DNA of 5,032 bases. Source: CAYNWK01 sp964400875. Lineage in GTDB: Bacteria; Chloroflexota; Anaerolineae; Anaerolineales; UBA4823. The position numbers and the translations under genes were made by a program. Below the pieces are notes generated by a model. It was not told where the DNA came from and ran no database searches. It saw only the letters and a list, made by a program, of their open reading frames with translations. Positions 1 to 5,032 of this stretch are shown here, piece after piece; the first letter of the stretch is position 1; each line of letters starts with the position of its first letter. Location: the NCBI GenBank assembly GCA_964400875.1, contig CAYNWK010000247.1, forward strand, positions 1 to 5,032, written 5' to 3'.

Positions 1-2361
1 TGGCTGGAAGCCCTCTTTATAAACGATCCGACGGTAAAAGCTTCTCAAGCCCAACTTCAGGATCTTGCGGCCAGCCACCAGGCCTGGATACGCTTTTTGC
101 ACATCGCCGGGGATGCCGCGTTCCGCATTGCTTTCAGGCTGGAGGCGCCTTCACAATCCGAAAAAATGGACTGGCAACTGCATTACCTGCTGCAAGCCCG
201 AGATGACCCCAGCTTGCTCGTAACTGCTGGAGAAGTATGGAAGCAGACTAGCTCCGTGCTGACCAATCTCGGCCGTCGCTTCGAACAGCCCCAGGAAAAA
301 TTGCTCGCCGGCCTGGGATATGCCGCGCGCCTGTTCCCACCGATCGCAGCCAGTTTGAGAAGCCAACGCCCCACGCACTTGACCCTCGATACGCAGGAGG
401 CCTACAGCTTCCTGCGCGAGGCTGCCCCAATCCTCGAAGGTGCCGGCTACGGGCTGCTAATCCCGCCCTGGTGGAACCGGGCAGGATCACGGCTGGGCGT
501 ACGTCTGCGAATGCAGCCCCAAAGGAGCCAGGAAAGTGCCAACCAGGGGCGCTTGAGTTTGGAGAATTTGATCCGATTCCAGTGGGAGCTCGCCCTGGGG
601 GAAACTAACCTGACTGAAGAAGAATTTTCAGCCCTGGCCGAGCTCAAAACCCCGCTGGTCCAGATTCGCGGCCAATGGATGCAGCTGGATTCGGAACAGA
701 TCGAGGCCGCCATTCGCTTTTGGGAGCAACAACAACTCGATGGGGAAATGGGATTGCTGGATGCGCTTCAATTCAGCCTGGGCGAGCAGACTGTCGAGGC
801 TGGATTGCCGGTAGATGAGGTCATCCCCGAAGGCTGGTTTGCCGATTGGCTTGACCAGCTATGCCAATCCGATCAACTTGTCGAGTTAGCCCAGCCGGCT
901 TCCTTGCGAGGCGAGCTGCGCCCCTACCAACGATACGGTTTTTCCTGGCTGGACTTCCACCGCCGCTGGGGGTTAGGGGCCTGCCTGGCCGATGATATGG
1001 GCCTGGGCAAGACCGTGCAGACGATCGCCTTACTGTTGCATGCGAAGAACATCCTGGGTAACCTTCCGGCACCAACCCTGTTAATTTGCCCGACTTCGGT
1101 CGTCACCAACTGGGAACGCGAAATCCAGCGTTTTGCCCCCTCGCTAAGCACTCTTGTTCATCAGGGCACGGATCGATTACGGGGGCAAGATTTCATCAAA
1201 GCTCTTGAAGGTGTAGATGCTGTCCTGACCAGTTATGCTCTCGCCCGGCAAGACGCACAGACGATGCAAGCAATCGACTGGCTGGGCGTCGTCCTGGATG
1301 AGGCGCAGAATATTAAAAATCCAGAGGCTAAACAAACCCAGGCAGTTCGCAAACTGCAGGCCAGCTTTCGTCTGGCGCTTACGGGCACGCCGGTAGAAAA
1401 TCGGCTTTCCGAGCTTTGGTCGATCATGCATTTCTTGAACCCAGGCTACCTGGGACCGCGGAAAAAATTCCAGAGGGATTTCGCCTTCCCCATTGAACGC
1501 TATCAAGACCAGGAGGCATTGAAACGCCTCAAGCAGCTGACCGGACCATTCATCCTGCGCCGTGTTAAGACCGACCCGCGGGTGATCGAAGACCTGCCTG
1601 AAAAGACAGAAACTAAAGTCTACTGTCAGCTGACCCAAGAGCAAGCCACGTTGTACGAGGCGGTTGTTCAAGACGCGCTGAAGAAAATTGAGGCGCAGGA
1701 AGAAGGGATTGAGCGGCGTGGAATGGTTTTGAGTATGCTCATGCAACTTAAGCAAATCTGCAACCATCCAGTGCAGTACCTCCACCAGGCTAGCCGGCAT
1801 GACGAGGATGGTGCTGCTGCCCTCGTCGCTCGGAGCGGTAAGCTCGAACGGCTGGGTGAGCTGCTTGAAGAGATGCTGACCGCGGGCGACCGGGCCTTAA
1901 TCTTCACCCAATTTGCGGAGATGGGACAGTTAATATCGAGTTATCTGCCTCAGGCTGTGGGAGTACCTGCTCTTTTCTTGCACGGCGGAACTCGCGTGAA
2001 ATCGCGTGACCAGATGGTCCGTCGCTTTCAGGACGACCTAAACGCTCCTCCTGTGTTCATCCTTTCCCTGAAAGCTGGCGGGACAGGGTTGAATCTGACC
2101 CGCGCAAATCACGTCTTTCACTTTGACCGCTGGTGGAACCCCGCAGTTGAAGATCAGGCTACTGACCGGGCCTTCCGGATTGGGCAAAAACGCAATGTGC
2201 AGGTGCATAAATTCGTCACCACCGGGACGCTGGAGGAGATGATCGACGAGATGATCGAAAGCAAAAAAGGGCTGGCCCAAGCGGTAGTGGGCAGTGGGGA
2301 AGGGTGGTTGACTGAGCTCACCACGGACCAATTGCGCGAACTGGTGAAATTAAGGAGGTAG
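1..2361 (+). CDS. SNF2/HelZ-type DEAD-like helicase, 5' end outside window
   Basis: Swi2/Snf2-family ATPase (superfamily 2), expected to translocate on double-stranded DNA using ATP in the cytoplasm; its exact substrate is unknown. The frame is open from base 1, so the gene begins upstream. The following numbers count codons from base 1. Codons about 30-200 resemble the SNF2-associated DUF3670 region (for example ARDDPSLLV, then FLREAAPILE). The ATPase core begins at LRPYQ (306-310), with Walker A MGLGKT (333-338), a DEAQ box (433-436) and motif III TGTPVEN (461-467). The C-terminal lobe has IFTQF (634-638), GGTGLNLT (693-700), RWWNP (710-714) and motif VI QATDRAFRIGQ (719-729) with both arginines. 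All core motifs are intact, so it should be an active ATPase. Bacterial relatives such as mycobacterial HelZ are about 1,000 residues; 786 are present here, so perhaps 200-300 N-terminal residues are missing. It is the first visible gene of a tight operon and ends in TAG. Family call is firm; the biological role is not known. Confidence 0.95.
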   Translation, partial: WLEALFINDPTVKASQAQLQDLAASHQAWIRFLHIAGDAAFRIAFRLEAPSQSEKMDWQLHYLLQARDDPSLLVTAGEVWKQTSSVLTNLGRRFEQPQEKLLAGLGYAARLFPPIAASLRSQRPTHLTLDTQEAYSFLREAAPILEGAGYGLLIPPWWNRAGSRLGVRLRMQPQRSQESANQGRLSLENLIRFQWELALGETNLTEEEFSALAELKTPLVQIRGQWMQLDSEQIEAAIRFWEQQQLDGEMGLLDALQFSLGEQTVEAGLPVDEVIPEGWFADWLDQLCQSDQLVELAQPASLRGELRPYQRYGFSWLDFHRRWGLGACLADDMGLGKTVQTIALLLHAKNILGNLPAPTLLICPTSVVTNWEREIQRFAPSLSTLVHQGTDRLRGQDFIKALEGVDAVLTSYALARQDAQTMQAIDWLGVVLDEAQNIKNPEAKQTQAVRKLQASFRLALTGTPVENRLSELWSIMHFLNPGYLGPRKKFQRDFAFPIERYQDQEALKRLKQLTGPFILRRVKTDPRVIEDLPEKTETKVYCQLTQEQATLYEAVVQDALKKIEAQEEGIERRGMVLSMLMQLKQICNHPVQYLHQASRHDEDGAAALVARSGKLERLGELLEEMLTAGDRALIFTQFAEMGQLISSYLPQAVGVPALFLHGGTRVKSRDQMVRRFQDDLNAPPVFILSLKAGGTGLNLTRANHVFHFDRWWNPAVEDQATDRAFRIGQKRNVQVHKFVTTGTLEEMIDEMIESKKGLAQAVVGSGEGWLTELTTDQLRELVKLRR
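2351..2359 (+). promoter_or_regulatory. Strong Shine-Dalgarno of the SWIM gene, inside the helicase gene end
   Basis: TAAGGAGGT is complementary over nine bases to the usual 16S rRNA 3' end. It sits in the last codons of the helicase gene and overlaps the T of its TAG stop. Two ATG codons follow in tandem (2364 and 2367); the first lies 4 nt after the motif and the second 7 nt, so either could be the start. The arrangement suggests translational coupling. Confidence 0.85.
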
Positions 2362-2363
2362 CG

Positions 2364-3254
2364 ATGATGAGCCGGAGGAAATACGATTACTACGGTTTCT
2401 TCTACGAACCGACCAAACCGATCGAGGTAAAAGAGGGCCTCAGAGCCCGCAGCCAACGAGGGGCGTTTGCAAAAAACTGGTGGGCAACGCAATGGATCCG
2501 GTCGTTGGAACGGCTGCTGGATTCCGGACGGCTTTCTCGCGGGCGAGGCTATGCCCGCAAAGGTCAGGTGCTGTCGATCGAAGAAACCCGTGGGGGCATT
2601 GCAGCCCGGGTCCAAGGATCCCGTCCTAAGCCTTACAAGGTCAGCATTCGGATTAAACCGCTCTCCGACGCCGAGTGGGAGCAGGTGATCGATGCTTTAG
2701 CCGAACAGGCGATCTTCACTGCCCAGCTGCTCTCAGGGGAAATGCCAGCAGAGATCGAGACAGCTTTCAGGGCAGCCGGTGTGAACTTATTCCCTACCCA
2801 GGTTGGCGATTTAACCACGGACTGCTCGTGCCCCGATTGGGCTAACCCATGCAAACACATCGCCGCGACCCATTTTCTACTGGGTGAGCGTTTCGATGAA
2901 GATCCCTTTCTGCTGTTTCGTTTACGCGGGCGCACCCAAGAACAGCTCTTGCAGGCCCTGCGCCAACGCCGGACTGAACAGGAAGCTGATTTGGATGAAG
3001 CTGAAACTGATCAGCAAGGGATCGTTCCTCTCGAAGAAACAATTGATAACTTCTGGAACCTGGGCTCCCCACTTGAAGGAGTTTCCATCCGGATTCAGGA
3101 GCCTGCCGTTGAGATGTCCATGCTCAAACGACTGGGTGAGGCTGCATTCGTCCCCCAACCCGGTATTCTGACTCTCTTACAACCAGCCTATCAGGCTGTC
3201 ATGCGAAGCGCTCTGGAGGCTGCTTTCCAAGACAGGACCGAGGAGGCAGCATGA
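2364..3254 (+). CDS. SWIM zinc-finger protein, partner of the SNF2 helicase
   Basis: A 296-residue SWIM-domain protein. The SWIM zinc site is C154-x-C156-x6-C163-x-H165 (CSCPDW followed by PCKH), exactly the CxCx(n)CxH pattern. The N-terminal part (residues 1-110) has the family look, with FAKNWWATQW around 35-44 and SRGRGYARKGQV around 58-69. The C-terminal part (FWNLGSPLEG, then LGEAAF...LLQPAY) also matches my memory of complete family members, so it does not look truncated. SWIM domains are thought to bind DNA or proteins, and SWIM genes beside SNF2 ATPase genes are a described bacterial association. The gene starts 2 nt after the helicase stop and overlaps the next gene by ATGA, so all three are probably co-translated. 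Inference: it may guide or regulate the helicase. ATG 2367 is an equally good start given the ribosome-site spacing. Confidence 0.93.
   Translation: MMSRRKYDYYGFFYEPTKPIEVKEGLRARSQRGAFAKNWWATQWIRSLERLLDSGRLSRGRGYARKGQVLSIEETRGGIAARVQGSRPKPYKVSIRIKPLSDAEWEQVIDALAEQAIFTAQLLSGEMPAEIETAFRAAGVNLFPTQVGDLTTDCSCPDWANPCKHIAATHFLLGERFDEDPFLLFRLRGRTQEQLLQALRQRRTEQEADLDEAETDQQGIVPLEETIDNFWNLGSPLEGVSIRIQEPAVEMSMLKRLGEAAFVPQPGILTLLQPAYQAVMRSALEAAFQDRTEEAA
3241..3246 (+). promoter_or_regulatory. Shine-Dalgarno for the Cys-rich gene
   Basis: AGGAGG lies 4 nt before ATG 3251, inside the last codons of the SWIM gene. Together with the ATGA overlap it fixes the start of the next gene and implies coupled translation. 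Confidence 0.75.
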
Positions 3255-3769
3255 GCTGCAAAAAGAAACTACCGCAACTGGGAAAGTTGCCACCGCGCTA
3301 CCGGTTTATCCTCAACCCCTACCAAGACGTGCGCCTCTTAACCTGCCCGGAGTGCAGCCAGAGAACGCTGATTCGCAAGATCCCCTTGGCAGTCCATGTT
3401 GATCCGCATTTCCCCACGATGCTCAATAAGCACTGTCGTTATTGTCCAAAGTGTGAGATCTTAATCTGTCATCAGGACGAACTCGAACAGCTGCTTGTAC
3501 AGGCCTATCAGAATATCGCCCCAGAGATAATCGGAAATAACTATCTGGTTCTTGGAACGTTCGATAAATCGACCTGGAAAAAACGAAATAAAGATCCGAA
3601 TAATATGGGGAGCTTCTTAGATAACTTACACGGTTTCAAAGAGTATTTGAAATTTGAGTACATTCCAGCCCATTGGGGGCCATCTGATCCCAAGGAATCA
3701 AAAATGGAAAAAAGGAGGGATCTGAGTAAGCCCCAGGTCAACATTCAAGGTTATCTCAACTTTCTATGA
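3251..3769 (+). CDS. Conserved hypothetical Cys-rich, probable zinc-ribbon protein
   Basis: A 172-residue soluble protein with no signal peptide or membrane segment. Its N-terminal half has a treble of Cys pairs that looks like a zinc ribbon: C31-P-E-C34, then C61-R-Y-C64-P-K-C67, with C72 and H73 nearby. The opening LPQLGKLPPRYRFILNPY, the VHVDP stretch (48-52) and HQDELEQLL (73-81) recall a conserved family without a name known to me; no function is established. GNNYLVLGTFDKSTWKK (about 94-110) also resembles that family. The tail from about residue 110 is Lys-rich and shows no motif I recognise, and the DNA there looks more A+T-rich than the helicase gene. It overlaps the SWIM gene by 4 nt and precedes the DUF2293-like gene by 13 nt, so it is probably part of the same operon. 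Possible role: zinc-binding nucleic-acid or protein adaptor (inference). Confidence 0.85.
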   Translation: MSCKKKLPQLGKLPPRYRFILNPYQDVRLLTCPECSQRTLIRKIPLAVHVDPHFPTMLNKHCRYCPKCEILICHQDELEQLLVQAYQNIAPEIIGNNYLVLGTFDKSTWKKRNKDPNNMGSFLDNLHGFKEYLKFEYIPAHWGPSDPKESKMEKRRDLSKPQVNIQGYLNFL

Positions 3770-3782
3770 GGATCGGTCTTAC

Positions 3783-4445
3783 ATGGACCTGAAAGTATTT
3801 ATCACCACCGGCGAAGCAGCGTGCAGCGAGTGCGGAGGAGAGCTGGGCCGCCATGCCTGGATTTCCCTGGCCCAAGACAAGGGAGCCTTATGCCTTTCAT
3901 GCGCGGATCTGGATCATCTGGTCTCTCTCCCCTCTGGCGATGCGGCTCTTACTCGCAGATCACGTCGACACTCGACATTATCTGCAGTCGTGTTGAAGTA
4001 GAGCCTTGCTCGGAAACGCTCTGAGTGGCAAGGATTGTTAGTCGAAGCGCAAGCGCTGGATCAAACCGAACAGGAATACCTGGCTGACAGTAAGGCGCGC
4101 GCCCGGCGGCGGGAGCGAGAAGCAAGGCGCAGAGAAGAACTCGATCAACAATATGTAGAACAATTTGCAGTGCGAGTATCTGAGCTCTTTCCTGGCAGCC
4201 GGCCGGAAAGGGCGATCGTCATCGCTGAACATACCAGTCAGAAATATAGCGGCCGGGTTGGACGGTCAGCAGCTGCCAAACAGTTGGACGTGTCGGCAGT
4301 CAGGCTGGCGATCATCGCACACATCCGGCATGTGGAGACCCAGTACGACTCACTCTTAGCAAATGGCTACGAAAGGCACAAGGCGCGGGCACTTGTTCAA
4401 GCTGAAGTCAATCAGGTATTGGATCGTGGGCTCAGAAGAGAGTAA
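3783..4445 (+). pseudogene. DUF2293-like protein gene interrupted by an in-frame TAG
   Basis: One 221-codon reading frame with a single internal TAG at codon 73 (3999-4001). The N-terminal part (1-72) has a four-Cys zinc-ribbon pattern, C14-x2-C17 and C37-x2-C40, then ADLDHLVSLPSGDAALTRR. After the TAG the same frame continues with SLARKRSEWQGLLVEAQAL, a highly charged Arg/Glu-rich helix (about 95-120), and the DUF2293 core: FPGSRPE, then KYSGRVGRSAAAK with its Tyr at codon 155, then AVRLAIIAHIRHVETQYD. From memory, relatives have Trp where the TAG stands (the pattern is VV-x-W-SRxRKR), so one G-to-A change from TGG would explain it. Both halves look intact, so this is either a recent nonsense mutation, a sequence error, or readthrough. 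A TTG at 4035 could open the second half but has no sensible ribosome site, so independent translation is unlikely. The gene start at ATG 3783 has GAGG about 11 nt upstream. Function is unknown; family membership is well supported, the pseudogene status is not. Confidence 0.8.
3999..4001 (+). other. In-frame amber codon inside the DUF2293-like gene
   Basis: TAG in the context AAG TAG AGC. The reading frame is otherwise open from 3783 to the TAA at 4443-4445. The position fits an expected Trp codon (TGG). No Sec or readthrough signal is evident next to it. Confidence 0.9.
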
Positions 4446-4571
4446 ATCGTCGTTGCTCCACAAATTCGCCTTTCCCGAGAGACTCGCAGGAATTTGAGAT
4501 TTATATCTTTAATCCACTTTACGAAAATTGCTTTATAAGGGAGGTGTCTTCAATAGATTCGAAATTAATGG
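4446..4571. other. AT-rich non-coding gap before the palindrome
   Basis: No coding frame worth reporting was found here on either strand; frames starting near the GGGAGG at 4539-4544 stop within a few codons. Apart from the weak hairpin above I see no RNA gene and no convincing -35 site. The base composition is visibly richer in A+T than in the preceding genes, which marks a boundary between the operon and the nucleotidyltransferase gene. Confidence 0.6.
4461..4496 (+). terminator. Weak terminator-like hairpin after the operon
   Basis: CAAATTC (4461-4467) and GAATTTG (4490-4496) pair over 7 nt, and a small inner stem CGAG/CTCG (4476-4479 with 4483-4486) sits inside. The stem is interrupted and AT-rich at its base, but the following bases are T-rich (ATTTATATCTTT). 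It begins 15 nt past the TAA of the DUF2293-like gene, where an operon end would be expected. Assignment is tentative. Confidence 0.3.
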
Positions 4572-4618
4572 GATAAGAACTATTATAATCACTTAAAGTG
4601 ATTATAATAGTTCTTATC
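4572..4618. repeat. Perfect 47-bp palindrome with 23-nt arms
   Basis: Bases 4572-4594 are the exact reverse complement of 4596-4618, with a single A (4595) at the centre. It begins GATAAGAAC and ends GTTCTTATC. Each arm contains ATTATAAT, itself a palindrome (4582-4589 and 4601-4608). The right arm ends at the base before the GAGG ribosome site of the next gene. As DNA it is a large two-fold symmetric site suited to a dimeric repressor or a cruciform; as RNA it would be a long, nearly loopless AU-rich hairpin. It is not followed by a T run, so it does not look like a standard terminator. It could also be a remnant of a small mobile element. Confidence 0.97.
4584..4589 (+). promoter_or_regulatory. 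Candidate -10 box within the palindrome's left arm
   Basis: Consensus TATAAT lies 39 nt before ATG 4628; a second copy is at 4603-4608. No good -35 hexamer is present at the usual distance: positions 4561-4566 read GAAATT. Because ATTATAAT is self-symmetric, the same box also reads on the minus strand. The match may be chance in AT-rich DNA. Confidence 0.25.
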
Positions 4619-4622
4619 GAGG
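4619..4622 (+). promoter_or_regulatory. Ribosome binding site of the nucleotidyltransferase-like gene
   Basis: GAGG immediately follows the palindrome and lies 5 nt before ATG 4628. It selects ATG 4628 over the in-frame GTG at 4598, which falls inside the palindrome and has no ribosome site of its own. Confidence 0.65.
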
Positions 4623-4627
4623 ATACG

Positions 4628-4936
4628 ATGAAACAATTCCGAACCCCAAAGATAGTTGCTGCTTTGAAAGCGCTCGGTGAGATTTTGGCTTCCCAAGGGG
4701 AGCGTGCTGCCGTTGTTGTCGTTGGAGGTACGGCTCTTATTTTGCAGGGCATTGTCACGAGGACCACCCAAGATGTGGATGTGATCGCCATAAGCCGGGA
4801 TCCACCTGAGCGGGATAAAAAGGCAATCGAGTCTCCCGAGACACTTCCAGAATCGCTTCTCGTGGCCATAACAAGGGTGGCAAGGGATTATGATTTGCCC
4901 AAGAATTGGATGAATACAGTGGCGGGACTTCTGTGA
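4628..4936 (+). CDS. DUF6036-like nucleotidyltransferase-fold protein, apparently C-terminally truncated
   Basis: A 102-residue protein with the start of a polymerase-beta-type nucleotidyltransferase fold. VVVVGGTALILQG (about 29-41) carries the GG signature (G33, G34), and TTQDVDV (46-52) carries the D49-x-D51 metal-binding pair. LPESLLVAITRVARDYDLPKNWMNT (about 73-97) follows as in DUF6036-like proteins. Related proteins, from memory, are around 170-200 residues and continue past this point with the rest of the fold, including a region with the third acidic residue. Here TGA comes right after NTVAGLL, and I see no continuation in the other two frames, so the gene may be a remnant. Some members of this wider fold are toxins or antitoxins (AbiEii, MenT types), but no partner gene is visible and no such role is claimed. 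It lies 182 nt beyond the operon and behind a palindrome, so it probably has its own control. Confidence 0.75.
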   Translation: MKQFRTPKIVAALKALGEILASQGERAAVVVVGGTALILQGIVTRTTQDVDVIAISRDPPERDKKAIESPETLPESLLVAITRVARDYDLPKNWMNTVAGLL

Positions 4937-4940
4937 CGCT

Positions 4941-4960
4941 CCGTCTCCTAAAGCAGACGG
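4941..4960 (+). terminator. Small GC-rich hairpin after the nucleotidyltransferase-like gene
   Basis: CCGTCT (4941-4946) pairs with AGACGG (4955-4960) across an 8-nt loop, 4 nt after the TGA, and is followed by CTTCTT. The stem is short and the T run poor, so this is only a possible terminator. Confidence 0.3.
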
Positions 4961-4964
4961 CTTC

Positions 4965-5004
4965 TTGGGACACGCTGGACCCAACGGCCTACGTTATGTC
5001 CCAA
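4965..5004. repeat. Short inverted repeat near the window end
   Basis: TTGGGACA (4965-4972) and TGTCCCAA (4997-5004) are exact reverse complements across 24 nt. A second GTCCCA at 5012-5017 could compete for the left arm. No gene is recognised from 4937 to 5032; two of the three + strand frames are open there but neither resembles a protein I know. Confidence 0.5.
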
Positions 5005-5032
5005 AGGCTGCGTCCCAGCCCAAAAGGAGTTC

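Noticed and set aside
97..99. TTG at 97 as the helicase start
   Set aside because: The frame is open to base 1, has family-like sequence before it, and lacks a ribosome site; the gene starts upstream of the window.
1177..1800. 207-codon minus-strand frame
   Set aside because: It lies antisense to the conserved helicase core and shows no recognisable protein family; a shadow of the real gene.
2154..2615. 153-codon minus-strand frame across the helicase/SWIM junction
   Set aside because: It is antisense to two well-supported genes and has no family resemblance.
3821..4024. 67-codon + strand frame overlapping the DUF2293-like gene
   Set aside because: Out of frame with the Cys-rich conserved sequence and not protein-like; it happens to read across the TAG by chance.
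4035..4445. Separate gene starting at TTG 4035
   Set aside because: It is in the same frame as 3783-4001, no ribosome site is at a usable distance, and family-like residues continue upstream to the TAG.
3783..4445. Frameshift between the two DUF2293-like halves
   Set aside because: Both halves share one frame; the only break is the TAG codon.
4572..4618. Palindrome as a CRISPR repeat or a standard rho-independent terminator
   Set aside because: There is only one copy with no spacers, the stem is AT-rich, and no T run follows on either strand.
4598..4627. GTG 4598 as start of the nucleotidyltransferase-like gene
   Set aside because: It lies inside the palindrome and would add residues of low-complexity type; ATG 4628 has GAGG at the right distance.

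Overview
The window looks like a piece of a bacterial chromosome with moderately high GC. Four closely packed + strand genes are followed by an AT-rich gap and one further + strand gene. The gene content (DUF3670-type SNF2 helicase, SWIM protein, Cys-rich conserved protein, DUF2293-like protein) and the protein style fit an environmental bacterium, perhaps Chloroflexota. That placement is an impression from protein style; there is no rRNA or marker gene to confirm it.

Positions 1-4445 look like one operon. It starts with the 3' part of a large SNF2/HelZ-type helicase gene (1-2361); its 5' end lies outside the window. A SWIM zinc-finger gene (2364-3254) follows after 2 nt, with a full-strength Shine-Dalgarno embedded in the helicase stop region. 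A Cys-rich conserved hypothetical gene (3251-3769) comes next, joined by an ATGA overlap. After 13 nt comes a DUF2293-like gene (3783-4445). This last gene is split by a single in-frame TAG at 3999-4001; both halves are in the same frame and both look conserved. The helicase/SWIM pairing is a known association. The two other small proteins, one or both probably zinc-binding, make this a possible DNA- or chromatin-remodelling-type module of unknown biological role.

Positions 4446-4627 are non-coding and visibly richer in A+T. They hold a weak terminator-like hairpin and a striking perfect palindrome (4572-4618, 23-nt arms, 1-nt centre) that directly abuts the ribosome binding site of the next gene. 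That gene (4628-4936) encodes a 102-residue DUF6036-like nucleotidyltransferase-fold protein that keeps the GG...DxD signature but appears to end early. The last ~95 nt hold small inverted repeats and no gene I recognise.

The points most worth checking are the amber codon inside the DUF2293-like gene, the palindrome in front of the nucleotidyltransferase gene, and the four-gene helicase/zinc-protein module itself.
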